The notes under the pieces: generated by a model | Seen by the model: only the letters and a program-made list of their open reading frames with translations | Told to the model about the DNA's origin: nothing | The model's database searches: none | Translations under genes and position numbers: made by a program | Source: DATIXJ01 sp035518715 | GTDB taxonomy: Bacteria; Bacteroidota; Ignavibacteria; UBA10030; SZUA-254 | Reading direction: 5' to 3' | Assembly (NCBI GenBank): GCA_035518715.1 | Contig: DATIXJ010000015.1 | Coordinates: forward strand, 87,142 to 151,141 | Length of the DNA: 64,000 nt | Part shown: positions 1 to 9,194 of the stretch, in pieces | How the letters are laid out: every line of letters begins with the position of its first letter | Position numbering within the stretch: the first letter of the stretch is position 1

Positions 1-741
1 GTCTCAGCACCTATGGATGAGATTGTGCAGATTGCACGGGCCGGAAATTTTTCTGTCGTTGAAGATGCAGCTCAGGGCGTGAATGCCCGTTATAAAGGGA
101 GATATCTCGGCACGATCGGTGACTGCGGAGCGTACAGTTTTCATGAAACGAAAAATTACATGAGCGGAGAAGGCGGGGCGTTCGTTACGAACAGCGAAGA
201 AATTGCCCGGAAGGCCGAGATCATACGGGAGAAGGGAACGAATCGCTCAAATTTTCTGAGAGGAGAGGTCGATAAATACACCTGGGTCGGGATCGGGAGC
301 AGTTTCGTGCAGTCCGAGGTGCTGGCGGCTATTCTCATGAGCCAGCTCGATGATCTCGATGCGATTCAAAGAAAACGAATGCACATTCACGAACTGTATG
401 TGCATGAACTTCGGGAACTTGAACAGCGTGAACTCCTCCGTCTTCCGGTCATCCCGGAGTATGCTTCCTCCAATTACCACATCTTCTATATTCTGTTGAG
501 ATCGGAAGAGGAACGTATTCGCGTGATGGGAAAACTGAAGGAAGAAGGGATCTCCACGACATTCCACTACGTTCCGCTTCATTCCTCACCCTATGCCCGA
601 AAGAATCTCGGGACCAATGATCTCCGGCTTCCCGTTACGGACTCGGTATTTGCCCGCCTTCTTCGACTTCCGCTCTACCCGGATCTCGGGGATGGGGAGA
701 TATCCTATATCGCGGAAAAGCTCAAAGCGATCCTGCACTGA
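1..741 (+). CDS. wecE: Nucleotide-sugar aminotransferase (RffA/WecE-like), 5' truncated by window edge
   Basis: This is the C-terminal part of a PLP-dependent DegT/DnrJ/EryC1/StrS aminotransferase. The frame is open from base 1 (VSAP precedes the first Met at 13), so the start lies outside the window; about 246 of a usual ~375 residues are visible. SFHETKNY carries the Schiff-base lysine (K51 of the visible part) and VVEDAAQG precedes it with the PLP-contacting Asp. The FHETKN form is what I associate with dTDP-4-dehydro-6-deoxyglucose 4-transaminases, which make amino sugars for surface polysaccharide. The exact sugar substrate is inference; the family assignment is firm. The next gene begins 18 bp after the stop. 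Confidence 0.8.
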   Translation, partial: VSAPMDEIVQIARAGNFSVVEDAAQGVNARYKGRYLGTIGDCGAYSFHETKNYMSGEGGAFVTNSEEIARKAEIIREKGTNRSNFLRGEVDKYTWVGIGSSFVQSEVLAAILMSQLDDLDAIQRKRMHIHELYVHELRELEQRELLRLPVIPEYASSNYHIFYILLRSEEERIRVMGKLKEEGISTTFHYVPLHSSPYARKNLGTNDLRLPVTDSVFARLLRLPLYPDLGDGEISYIAEKLKAILH

Positions 742-759
742 ATCAGACGCACTCAGGTT

Positions 760-2178
760 ATGTTTATCGAATCTCACGCACATCTGTACTCGGAGGAATT
801 CGCATCGGATCTCGCGGCAGTTCTCGACCGTGCCCGGGCCGCGGGTGTCGATAAGATTGTTGTCCCTGGGACTGATCTTCCTACAAGCCGCCAGGCGATA
901 CTCCTTGCGGACAGCTATCCGATGATTTATGCGGCAGTCGGCATCCATCCTCACGAAGCGTCGAAAGCGGAGAGTGTGGATATGGATGAAATCGAAAAAC
1001 TCAGCGAGCATCCCCGGGTGGTTGGGATCGGCGAGATCGGCCTCGACTACCACTATGATTTCTCTCCTCCGGAGCGGCAACAGGAGATCTTCTCCGCGCA
1101 GATCGACCTTGCAATTCGCCGTGACCTGCCGATCATTATACACTGCCGCGAAGCTGAAGACGACGTACTCCGGATCGTGGGGGAAAAGGTCGCACGGAAT
1201 TCTGGATGGAGATCGAGGCACGCCCGGGATTTTGACCGTTACCCGCCGCCGCGCGGAGTATTTCATTGCTTCTCGGGCGATTCGGAGATGGCGCGAAAAG
1301 TCATCGACTGGGGATTCTTCATTTCCTTCCCAGGGCCGGTGACGTATCCGTCAAAACCTTCAAAGACTAACACCATGGCGGGAGTTGCAACGCGGATTTC
1401 CGCCGAACACGTTCTTCTTGAGACCGATTGTCCCTATCTTGCACCCGTTCCTCTTCGCGGCAAAAGGAACGAGCCGGCAAATATTCCGCTGATTGCCGGC
1501 AAGATCGCGGAGCTCCAGGGACTCTCCATCGAGGATATCGCGCGAACGAGCAATCTCGCGGCGTACAAGGTATTCGGAATCGGATCGATGCCGGATCCCG
1601 TCATTGCGTACACCATCCGTGATTCACTATACCTGAACATCACTCTCCGATGCAACGCTGATTGTGTTTTCTGTGACCGGAAAGGGGAGGCTATTGTCAA
1701 GGGGCACAATCTCCGGATCACGCGGGAACCGGACACCGCTGAGATCACACGCGCAATCGGGGATCCGCAGAAGTATGAAGAAATCGTGTTCTGCGGATAT
1801 GGTGAACCGACGATCCGGTTGGATGTCCTCAAGGAAGTTTCGGGATGGGTGAAGTCAAAAGGCGGAAGGGTTCGACTGAATACCGACGGCCACGGGAACG
1901 TCATCAATCACCGCAATATTGTTCCGGAGCTTGCGGGATTGGTCGACTCGATTTCCATCAGTTTGAATGCGATTGATCCAAAACGCTACGGCGAACTCAT
2001 GCGCATTGACGGGGAGCGGATGTTTCCTGCGATGGTGGAGTTTGCATCCGAGTGCGTACAACATGGGTTCGATGTTACCATGACCATCGTCGATTTGAAC
2101 GATGGAGAAGAGGAAAAGGCAAAGGCATTTGTTGAAAAGAGAATAGGTGCAAAATTCAGAAGTCGCATTCTCTTTTAG
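760..2178 (+). CDS. TatD-family metal-dependent nuclease fused to a radical SAM domain
   Basis: A 472-residue two-domain protein. Residues 1 to about 262 are a TatD hydrolase: metal ligands H6 and H8 (SHAH), E92 (GEIGLDY), H128 (IIHCRE), H169 (FHCFSG) and D223 (LLETDCPYL). After a short linker, residues about 280-472 form a radical SAM domain with the CxxxCxxC cluster motif C298/C302/C305 (CNADCVFC) and a GYGEP glycine-rich motif. Radical SAM proteins linked to TatD are a recognised family, usually encoded by a neighbouring gene; here they are one chain. The TatD half suggests 3'-5' DNase or related hydrolase activity; the radical SAM substrate is unknown. The stop overlaps the leader of the next gene. 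Confidence 0.9.
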   Translation: MFIESHAHLYSEEFASDLAAVLDRARAAGVDKIVVPGTDLPTSRQAILLADSYPMIYAAVGIHPHEASKAESVDMDEIEKLSEHPRVVGIGEIGLDYHYDFSPPERQQEIFSAQIDLAIRRDLPIIIHCREAEDDVLRIVGEKVARNSGWRSRHARDFDRYPPPRGVFHCFSGDSEMARKVIDWGFFISFPGPVTYPSKPSKTNTMAGVATRISAEHVLLETDCPYLAPVPLRGKRNEPANIPLIAGKIAELQGLSIEDIARTSNLAAYKVFGIGSMPDPVIAYTIRDSLYLNITLRCNADCVFCDRKGEAIVKGHNLRITREPDTAEITRAIGDPQKYEEIVFCGYGEPTIRLDVLKEVSGWVKSKGGRVRLNTDGHGNVINHRNIVPELAGLVDSISISLNAIDPKRYGELMRIDGERMFPAMVEFASECVQHGFDVTMTIVDLNDGEEEKAKAFVEKRIGAKFRSRILF

Positions 2179-2188
2179 GGAGATATCC

Positions 2189-4312
2189 ATGAAAGCGGTA
2201 ACCCTCACTCTGGCCATACTTGTTGCTGTCTCATTTACACATTCCCAAATCCCTCCGGAAATCAAATCAAAGCTTGAAGTAATCCTCGAAGATCAGGACC
2301 GCAGGATGGTTGGCGACGGGAAACTCACAAGTCTCTTTGATGATCTGAGCCCGATTGTCAGGGAACGCGTCACTGAAGCGTTCGGCAGTATCCAGGATAC
2401 AACGGTAATCGGCCAATTGGTTGACCGGTTCACTTTTGATGCCGACGACCGTGTCCGGTATGCCGCGGCATTTGCGATAGGGCAGACCGCAGGGCAAATG
2501 TCGCAGCCCGGTAGGCAGAAGCTGAGTCATGAGATCATTTGGGTTCGTCTTGAACGAATGACAGCAGGCGGATCGGGGGCGGACAGCTCGAGTGACCGGA
2601 TGATCGAAGAGATCGGTAAGTTTGGCACCCATCAGGCATTGAACGACCTGGTTCTGAAATATGGGAATATTTATCCACCGGTTCACCAGCAGGCCCTTGT
2701 TATGGGGCTCGCGAGATTTGCCATCCGCGGAATCTCAACGTCAGAAGGGACACAATATCTGATCAAGCTTATCAAGCCGTACGATCAGGCAGACTGGCGC
2801 ATTGTCTATGCGCTGCAGCGGATCGGAGAGCGGGAAGAAATCCGGAGTGAGCTTGAAAATGTCGCATTGTTGTATCAGCATGCTGATCCCCTTGTTCGCA
2901 TGAATCTTGCCACGTTGCTCGGCAAGGTGAAGGATGAGAGGATTTGTTTGCCTCCTCTTGCCCGGCTGGCAGAGTTCGATGCCGACTGGCGTGTCCAGGT
3001 GAATGCTCTCAGAGCTCTGGCAAACTACGACCTCCGCGATCATCCGGACATTGTTGATATGTTCCGGCGTTTATTCCTTTCCGGGAATCCGTACCTTGCG
3101 CTTACTGCACTCTCCTCCTTTGGAAATCTCCATCTTCCCGATCGAAGCTCCGCACCGGAAATAGAGAATGCTTTTGCTCAACTCGAACGCATTGCGATAA
3201 ATCAGGGAAACGGATACCTCTGGCAACTGCAGGGGGAAGCAATGCTGGCGATGGCAAAACTCGAGGGACCAGCGGCCGTCGGGCGGATCAGTGTTGCGGA
3301 TAAATCTCAACGGGGGCTCCAGGGGCAACTTCTCCAGGCATTAGGATATTCGGGCTCAAAAAATGCGCTCGGGCCGCTTCTTGCTTATGCCGGCGGAAAC
3401 GATGTCTTCCTGGCGTGCGCCGCGCTCGAAGGCCTCGGAGTACTTGGTCATGCCATTGGCAAAGATTCTGCCTCGATCAGGCAGATTTCCGAAGCTGCTC
3501 TTCACTCGTTACAGTCGCAGGATGTCGCCCGTGTCGCGACTGCGGCGTCGCTGCTTGGCGATTCCCTCTTTCTGAAATCGTCATCTCTTCCGGCGCTTGT
3601 CAGAGCACTGGACGAGTCACGCGTTCCGGACGATGTCGAAGCCATCCAGGCGCTCTGTGAAACGCTCGGCAAGCTGGGAGACTCCCGAGCCATCGGTCCG
3701 TTGCGTCATCAGCTTGGACAAAAGGATCGTTCGGTCGTTTCCGCTGCGTCCAACGCCCTCAACGCCATTACGGGAAAATCGTACGCTGAAGAGATTCCGG
3801 CGTACTTCGAACCGCTCTACAAGGATTTCGATTACGACTATCTCCATGGGTTGAGGGATTCTCTCTGTGGCAGGGGCGTTTCAGACACAATTTGCGCGAG
3901 GATCGAAACCTCACGGGGAACCATCAACATCGAAATGTACAAGAATGTCGCTCCCTTCACGGTGATGAGCATCGTCAAGCTTGCAACCCGACGCGGATTC
4001 TACCGGGGCCTGACATTTCACCGCATAGTACCGAATTTTGTCGTTCAGGGAGGTGATCCGCGCGGTGACGGATGGGGTGGACCGGGATATTCAATCCGAT
4101 CCGAGTTTTCACTACTTCATTATGATACGGGAATGCTCGGTATAGCGAGTTCGGGGAAGGATACCGAAGGGTCGCAGTTCTTCATCACGCAATCACCTCA
4201 GCCGCATCTGGACGGCCGCTATACCATCTTCGGAAAAGTTGTCTCCGGAATGGATGTGGTCAACGCATTGCAGCTTGATGACCACATGTATGACCTGAAG
4301 ATTCTTCCCTGA
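2189..4312 (+). CDS. Secreted HEAT-repeat protein with C-terminal cyclophilin-type peptidyl-prolyl isomerase domain
   Basis: The protein has 707 residues from the ATG at 2189, chosen because AGGGAGAT sits just upstream and the N-terminus then reads as a signal peptide (MKAVTLTLAILVAVSFTHS). Residues about 40-540 are helical HEAT-like repeats with recurring DDRVRYAAAFAIG or DPLVRMNLATLLG units. Residues about 570-705 are a cyclophilin domain (FHRIVPNFVVQGGDPRGDG, SQFFIT, DGRYTIFGKV) with the catalytic Arg of FHRIVP. It is probably a periplasmic prolyl isomerase using the HEAT solenoid to hold clients. The gene starts 11 bp after the TatD-radical SAM gene and converges on the DUF4835 gene. The client is unknown. 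Confidence 0.87.
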   Translation: MKAVTLTLAILVAVSFTHSQIPPEIKSKLEVILEDQDRRMVGDGKLTSLFDDLSPIVRERVTEAFGSIQDTTVIGQLVDRFTFDADDRVRYAAAFAIGQTAGQMSQPGRQKLSHEIIWVRLERMTAGGSGADSSSDRMIEEIGKFGTHQALNDLVLKYGNIYPPVHQQALVMGLARFAIRGISTSEGTQYLIKLIKPYDQADWRIVYALQRIGEREEIRSELENVALLYQHADPLVRMNLATLLGKVKDERICLPPLARLAEFDADWRVQVNALRALANYDLRDHPDIVDMFRRLFLSGNPYLALTALSSFGNLHLPDRSSAPEIENAFAQLERIAINQGNGYLWQLQGEAMLAMAKLEGPAAVGRISVADKSQRGLQGQLLQALGYSGSKNALGPLLAYAGGNDVFLACAALEGLGVLGHAIGKDSASIRQISEAALHSLQSQDVARVATAASLLGDSLFLKSSSLPALVRALDESRVPDDVEAIQALCETLGKLGDSRAIGPLRHQLGQKDRSVVSAASNALNAITGKSYAEEIPAYFEPLYKDFDYDYLHGLRDSLCGRGVSDTICARIETSRGTINIEMYKNVAPFTVMSIVKLATRRGFYRGLTFHRIVPNFVVQGGDPRGDGWGGPGYSIRSEFSLLHYDTGMLGIASSGKDTEGSQFFITQSPQPHLDGRYTIFGKVVSGMDVVNALQLDDHMYDLKILP

Positions 4313-4316
4313 TGCT

Positions 4317-5231
4317 TCAGTTCGATTTACTCTTGAGGTTCTCGTACGTTTGGATGTGCATCGGGTCGATCTGTTCCAGCTTGTCAAAAATACCTTCCTC
4401 CTGATCTCCCGTAAACTTGTCGGCAATTTCCAGATACTTCGTATCGAAAAAAGTCCTGACGAGAAGCACCGGCTGGTTGACTTTTTTCTGGAATTTTGCT
4501 AGCTTTTCAATCGCGGAGAAGATGTTGCTTCTTGCCTTCCCTTCATCCTTGTAATACAAATCAAGTCCGTGGTAGTGGTACCGGTAAATTTCGTCGCGCA
4601 CCGGCTGGAATTTCGGGTTCGTCAGTTCTTCGATGAGCTGGCCACGCGTGTATGTCGACTGTGACGTAACATCCCAGCCGCTTCCGATCTGACCGGAACC
4701 AATCGCACGGTTTGTAATGTCCTTTGCCTTCTGAAAATACTCCGTTGCTTTTCCTCCCTCGTGCGTATCCTTGTACGTGTCGGCATCATACCCGAGAATG
4801 ATGTACGCGTAGAAATCAAAAAAACTCAGCAGTGGATCAAAATGCGAGTCGACATGGGTCATCGCTTGAGTCCGGGTGTAATCGAATTCCCACTTATCAT
4901 CGAGGATTCTGAGGACGGCGGTGTTCTGATTCATTTTGAAGACCGGTCGCTGGCTGCCGATGAATGCTTTTGCCACGTAATGATTCGGAGACGTCATTCC
5001 GAGGAACGCAATATTTATTGAGCAATGGATCTTGTCATTGCCGAAGTCATCTTTTGTCCACCGGTAGCCATTGAAGTAGTCTTTGACCTGAGATTCAAAA
5101 TTGGCAAGATTCTCCTTCGCTTCAGTGGTCAACTGGCTCGTTGTAATCGTGACGTCACAATCGAGTTCCTGGGAAAGGACACACGCGGGAAGAACCAAGG
5201 TGAGTATCGTGAGCGCTATGCGTGGAATCAT
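4317..5231 (-). CDS. porD: DUF4835 family protein, PorD-like type IX secretion component
   Basis: The protein has 304 residues with a cleavable signal peptide (MIPRIALTILTLVLPACVLSQ). The body reads as DUF4835: early LDCDVTI, FNGYRWTKDDFG, a central FFDFYAYIILGYDADTY and a C-terminal DPMHIQTYENL. In Bacteroidota this family includes PorD, an accessory protein of the type IX secretion system. Here it is transcribed away from a PorV/PorQ-like gene across a 92-bp intergenic region, which supports a joint secretion role. The homology is recalled from motifs and not searched. The cysteine in ACVLSQ could suggest a lipobox, but the spacing fits a type I signal peptide better. Confidence 0.8.
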   Translation of the reverse strand: MIPRIALTILTLVLPACVLSQELDCDVTITTSQLTTEAKENLANFESQVKDYFNGYRWTKDDFGNDKIHCSINIAFLGMTSPNHYVAKAFIGSQRPVFKMNQNTAVLRILDDKWEFDYTRTQAMTHVDSHFDPLLSFFDFYAYIILGYDADTYKDTHEGGKATEYFQKAKDITNRAIGSGQIGSGWDVTSQSTYTRGQLIEELTNPKFQPVRDEIYRYHYHGLDLYYKDEGKARSNIFSAIEKLAKFQKKVNQPVLLVRTFFDTKYLEIADKFTGDQEEGIFDKLEQIDPMHIQTYENLKSKSN

Positions 5232-5263
5232 GAAGAGGTCTCCACAAATTTCTGATTAACAAC

Positions 5264-5292
5264 AATATAGACAAATGCTCTATGATGCACAA
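5264..5292 (-). promoter_or_regulatory. Predicted promoter of the DUF4835/porD gene
   Basis: On the minus strand TTGTGC (5292-5287) is followed after 17 bp by TATATT (5269-5264). Transcription would start about 25 bp before the start codon at 5231. Confidence 0.5.
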
Positions 5293-5323
5293 GTAACCAG
5301 GACATCCAAAATGGGAGGAAATT

Positions 5324-6124
5324 ATGCGTTTTATTCTTTGGTTGATGGTGCTGATACCAGCCCGCCTTGTCGGCGGGTTCGAGTTCACGCCGATGGGAGC
5401 GCGGCCGGCTGCGATGGGGGGCGCCTATACCGCATCGGGTGAAGACGCGTGGGTGTTATTCAGTAATCCTGCCGGACTCGCCCACAACACGTCATTCAAT
5501 ATCTCTCTCTTTAGTTCACCGGCACCGTATGGCCTGCCGGAGCTGTCGACATCCGGTCTTGCTGTTGCATTTCATCCCGGCGCAGGAACGATCGGAGCGG
5601 GTGTGCGTCGATACGGATTTTCCCTCTACCACGAACTCTCCGGCGGAATTTCCTACGCCCGGTCGATCGACCCCGTAGCGCTCGGATTCACGCTCACCTG
5701 CTACAACGTATCGATCCAGAATTACGGAAGCGCATCGACCCTGGGGATAGATGCCGGTCTGCTTGTTTCGCTCTCGGAACATGTTCGTTGGGGAATGGCG
5801 TTCCTCAATGTCAACGCCGCTACCATTGGCGCTTCACACGAACCGCTTCCGCGCAGATTCTCCGCAGGATTTTCCTACCAACCTGCCGGAAGGTCCTCGT
5901 TCTTCTGTGATATGGTGAAAGACTCGGGGTTTGATGCGGATCTTCGCGCCGGATTCGAATATTGGATCGTTGATGCCTTCGCGATCAGAGCGGGAATGAA
6001 GAACGAACCATCAGAGATATCCGGTGGGGTTGGTGTGCGCTGGGGTTCGCTCGAAGTTGATTACACCTACGTCTCGCACGCGGATCTGGGTGGATCCCAT
6101 CTTGCATCAATCACTTTCCGGTAG
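5324..6124 (+). CDS. PorV/PorQ-family outer-membrane protein
   Basis: This 266-residue barrel protein has a short signal peptide (MRFILWLMVLIPARLVGG). The mature start FEFTPMGARPAAMGGAYTAS, followed by FSNPAGLA, is the hallmark of the PorV/PorQ family, which acts with the type IX translocon and its surface attachment machinery. The rest alternates hydrophobic residues as expected of beta strands and ends in the aromatic-arginine pair TFR. The GGAGGA ribosome site at 5314-5319 fixes the start. It is followed 8 bp later by another barrel protein in an apparent operon and faces the porD-like gene. I cannot tell PorV from PorQ by eye. Confidence 0.75.
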   Translation: MRFILWLMVLIPARLVGGFEFTPMGARPAAMGGAYTASGEDAWVLFSNPAGLAHNTSFNISLFSSPAPYGLPELSTSGLAVAFHPGAGTIGAGVRRYGFSLYHELSGGISYARSIDPVALGFTLTCYNVSIQNYGSASTLGIDAGLLVSLSEHVRWGMAFLNVNAATIGASHEPLPRRFSAGFSYQPAGRSSFFCDMVKDSGFDADLRAGFEYWIVDAFAIRAGMKNEPSEISGGVGVRWGSLEVDYTYVSHADLGGSHLASITFR

Positions 6125-6132
6125 GAGGGAAT

Positions 6133-7908
6133 ATGCGTATCTCTCATGCAGTACACCTTTTCTTCCTGCTGCTTTCCTGTTGTCAGTCTCTTACGATTGC
6201 GCAGATCGATTCACTCGGCAATGTTGACCCGATGTCCGAATCGGACGAGGAAATCATCGAGCAGACTGCAAACGCGGACGAATCCCCCATCATGGACTAC
6301 CTTCATCCGGAAATGCATGAAGGAGATGAGCATCTGACCATCCGGTCACGCATGCGGTCGACACTTGATCCGTCGAGAGCGTATGCCGATGGTTACTATT
6401 CCGGAAACGCTCTCCAGTCATGTCAGCGCCTCGATCTGTATGCTGGCGTACATCTTTCAGGCGGATTGCTTGTGAAAAAAGATCCCGGCGAACGAATGCT
6501 GAACGACTTTTCCACCGGAAATATCGCCCTTTCAGATGTCGGCGTGTTCTCGAAGGTCATCTTGGGTGATTACTTCGTGGAAGGCGGTGAGGGGATAGCG
6601 CTCTGGCGCAACATGGATGCCGGAAAGGGATCGAACGTGGCGGCATCCGCCGTCCGCGAGGGACGCGGGCTCATGCCGTTCGCATCGGCAAGCGAATCAG
6701 GATTCTTTCGCGGAGTTGCCGCACAACTTTCGCTCGGCGCCGGTACGTTCACCCTTCTCCTTTCGAAAAAACCAGAAAATGCATACCTGGACAGTCTCGG
6801 CCGGGTTACCGGTCTGTATACCGGTGGTTATTTCCGAACCACCTCTGAACTTGAAAAGCGGAACACACTCACGGACCAGCTTGTGGGAGGAAGAATCCAA
6901 TATCATTTATCGGATGACATCCTGTTCGGTTCAACGTACTATCATTCCACATTTTCACGCCCCTTTCTCGTCGACAACGGTGATGTCTTTGGAGGGACGT
7001 CACTTTCGATGGGGGCAGTTGATTTTCGGGTAACATCCGGGATTGCGAGTTTTTTTGGCGAATGGGGGGTAAGCAACAGTTCAGCCTGCGGAATTTCCGG
7101 CGTGAAACTTATGCCGAATCAGTCCATAACGGTTGTGACGTCCTTCCGATCATTCCCTCAACGGTTCATCAGTCTCCATGGATTTGGTTTTGGGGAACGG
7201 TCGTTTGACGAACGCGGGGCATACATGGGAGTTTCACTTCGGATACGGGAACACCTCCGGCTCTCATCCTACATCGACGAATATGCGTTTCCTTCTGCGA
7301 GCTCATCGCTTTTCGGGACATCGGGCCACGATTTTCTCGTTCAGTCGGAATATATTCCACACCGGAAAATCGAAATCATTCTGCGATATCAGCAAAAGTA
7401 CTCGGATTTCGAAGAAGAGAATCTCACCTGTTACGGCTTGATGAATCGCTCAGCCAGTGTTCAATCCGTCCAGCATCTCAGGATTCAGGTAGGTATTCGT
7501 ATATCACCCGAAGTGCGGCTCTCCAGCAGGGGTGAGGAAACGATCCTCAAGAGTACGCCCGCAGGCGTTCAGCAGAAAGGATGGATGACCTATCAGGACC
7601 TGGTCGTTCGTATGGCAAAATGGGCCACATCGAATGTACGGCTCGCGGTCTTTCACACTGATTCTTATGACACCCGTGTGTATGAACTGGAACGCGATTT
7701 CCCGGGCGTTTGCTCGATGCCGGGATTGTACGGAAGAGGAATGAAGTGGTATGTGCTGTTGTTCTGTCCGGTGACAGAGTTCTTCCGTTTCAGTCTGAAG
7801 TATTCCGAGCTGGTGCGCGATGATGTGAAACGCATAGGAACGGGAGAGGACCAACTCCCCTCAAATCGCGACAGACGAATCGGTTTGCAGCTGGATGCCA
7901 AATTCTGA
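6133..7908 (+). CDS. Predicted outer-membrane beta-barrel protein, Bacteroidota HHH-barrel type without the HHH domain
   Basis: The protein has 591 residues with a signal peptide ending near TIAQ. The block around residues 135-200 (VILGDYFVEGGEGIAL, then GKGSNV, GLMPFASASESGFFRG) resembles the barrel part of a Bacteroidota family that normally carries helix-hairpin-helix motifs at its N-terminus and is often annotated as competence-related. Here residues 25-70 are acidic and show no recognisable helix-hairpin-helix, so this may be a degenerate or specialised member. The rest is beta-rich with many short aromatic strands, and the C-terminus LQLDAKF ends in Phe as barrels do. The ribosome site TAGGAGGGA lies just upstream. 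The function is not known. Confidence 0.65.
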   Translation: MRISHAVHLFFLLLSCCQSLTIAQIDSLGNVDPMSESDEEIIEQTANADESPIMDYLHPEMHEGDEHLTIRSRMRSTLDPSRAYADGYYSGNALQSCQRLDLYAGVHLSGGLLVKKDPGERMLNDFSTGNIALSDVGVFSKVILGDYFVEGGEGIALWRNMDAGKGSNVAASAVREGRGLMPFASASESGFFRGVAAQLSLGAGTFTLLLSKKPENAYLDSLGRVTGLYTGGYFRTTSELEKRNTLTDQLVGGRIQYHLSDDILFGSTYYHSTFSRPFLVDNGDVFGGTSLSMGAVDFRVTSGIASFFGEWGVSNSSACGISGVKLMPNQSITVVTSFRSFPQRFISLHGFGFGERSFDERGAYMGVSLRIREHLRLSSYIDEYAFPSASSSLFGTSGHDFLVQSEYIPHRKIEIILRYQQKYSDFEEENLTCYGLMNRSASVQSVQHLRIQVGIRISPEVRLSSRGEETILKSTPAGVQQKGWMTYQDLVVRMAKWATSNVRLAVFHTDSYDTRVYELERDFPGVCSMPGLYGRGMKWYVLLFCPVTEFFRFSLKYSELVRDDVKRIGTGEDQLPSNRDRRIGLQLDAKF

Positions 7909-7934
7909 GAGATATTGGTTCTTCAGCGGCATTT

Positions 7935-9062
7935 ATGTATCTTGATAAGATGCCGACAGACAAAACAAATACGGGAAAAGTAGTGGTTGCGATGAGCGGG
8001 GGGGTCGATTCCTCGGTCGCCGCTGCGCTTCTCCTCGATCAGGGATTTGAGGTGATCGGCGTTACCATGAAAACATACTCGTTCGACGATGTGGGGGGAA
8101 ACATCGGCAACGAAACGAGCTGCTGCGGTCTTGATGCGTTCAATGATGCTCGCATGGTGGCGGTAAAACTCGGCATTCCGCATTACGTGGTCGATTTTAC
8201 GGAACAGTTCGGCAAGTTTGTCATCGATAATTTTGTGGATGAATATCTAAAGGGAAGAACGCCGAACCCCTGCATCATCTGTAACCAGAAGATCAAGTGG
8301 GGTGCATTGATTGCCAAAGCGGCATCACTTGGAGCCGAACATATTGCGACAGGGCATTATGCACGGTTGAGGTTCGACGAAAATGCAGGGCGCTATGCCA
8401 TTGCCCGACCACGCGATCTGAATAAAGACCAGACGTATGCACTCTGGGGGGTATCACAGGAATCCCTCGCAAAGACCGTTTTTCCGCTCGGCGAGATGAC
8501 GAAGCCGGAAGTTCGTGCCGTTGCCGAGAAGTTTGTATTAAAGACGGCCTCGAAGGAGGAGAGCTTTGAGATCTGCTTTGTTGCCGACAATGATTACAGG
8601 CGGTTTATCGCGGAGCGGAAACCGGATCTCCTTCCCACGCTTGAGGGCGGAGACATCGTTCGTTACGGAGCGGTTGTCGGAACGCACCGCGGGTATCCCT
8701 TCTACACTATTGGCCAACGAAGCGGGATCGGTGCACATCCGGAGAGAATGTACGTTACCGACATCGATGCCGCATCAAATACCGTGACGATCGGCCGAAG
8801 CGATGAATTGCTTCACCGCGAACTCTTTGCTTCCCGCATCAATCTCGTGAGTTGTGCAACTCTCGATCCGGGAGCCAGAATCCTCGCTCAGGTCCGGTAC
8901 AAAGACTCACCCTCCGCAGCGACGGTATGTTCCCTCGAGTCGGACACAATCCGGATCAGATTCGACGAGCCGAAACGGGCGATTACACCTGGGCAGTCCG
9001 TCGTGATGTACGCGGGAGATCGGCTCCTCGGCGGCGCAGTTATCGAGAGAGCATACGACTGA
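7935..9062 (+). CDS. mnmA: tRNA-specific 2-thiouridylase MnmA
   Basis: This 375-residue enzyme installs the 2-thio group on the wobble uridine (U34) of Lys, Glu and Gln tRNAs. The PP-loop SGGVDSS near residue 20 activates the tRNA with ATP. The catalytic cysteine pair is in NPCIICNQKIK and in ESFEICF, and TGHYARL and IGQRSGIG are family signatures. Length is typical. Two Met codons are possible, at 7935 and 7950, neither with a clear ribosome site. The persulfide sulfur is normally relayed from a cysteine desulfurase; IscS- and SufS-type enzymes are encoded later in the window. Confidence 0.95.
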   Translation: MYLDKMPTDKTNTGKVVVAMSGGVDSSVAAALLLDQGFEVIGVTMKTYSFDDVGGNIGNETSCCGLDAFNDARMVAVKLGIPHYVVDFTEQFGKFVIDNFVDEYLKGRTPNPCIICNQKIKWGALIAKAASLGAEHIATGHYARLRFDENAGRYAIARPRDLNKDQTYALWGVSQESLAKTVFPLGEMTKPEVRAVAEKFVLKTASKEESFEICFVADNDYRRFIAERKPDLLPTLEGGDIVRYGAVVGTHRGYPFYTIGQRSGIGAHPERMYVTDIDAASNTVTIGRSDELLHRELFASRINLVSCATLDPGARILAQVRYKDSPSAATVCSLESDTIRIRFDEPKRAITPGQSVVMYAGDRLLGGAVIERAYD

Positions 9063-9136
9063 GTTCTTCTGACCTCCCGATTCCGGCGCACGGCTCTCGA
9101 TGCCGGCTGAACTCCTGCCATGACGGCACGAGACTC

Positions 9137-9165
9137 TTGTATTCCGAATACTCATACCATATATT
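9137..9165 (+). promoter_or_regulatory. Predicted promoter of the carboxylase gene
   Basis: TTGTAT (9137-9142), a 17-bp spacer and TATATT (9160-9165) lie in the 132-bp gap after mnmA, about 30 bp before the chosen start at 9195. Confidence 0.55.
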
Positions 9166-9194
9166 CTCAAAGACTTTTTCAAACAGGAATTCTT

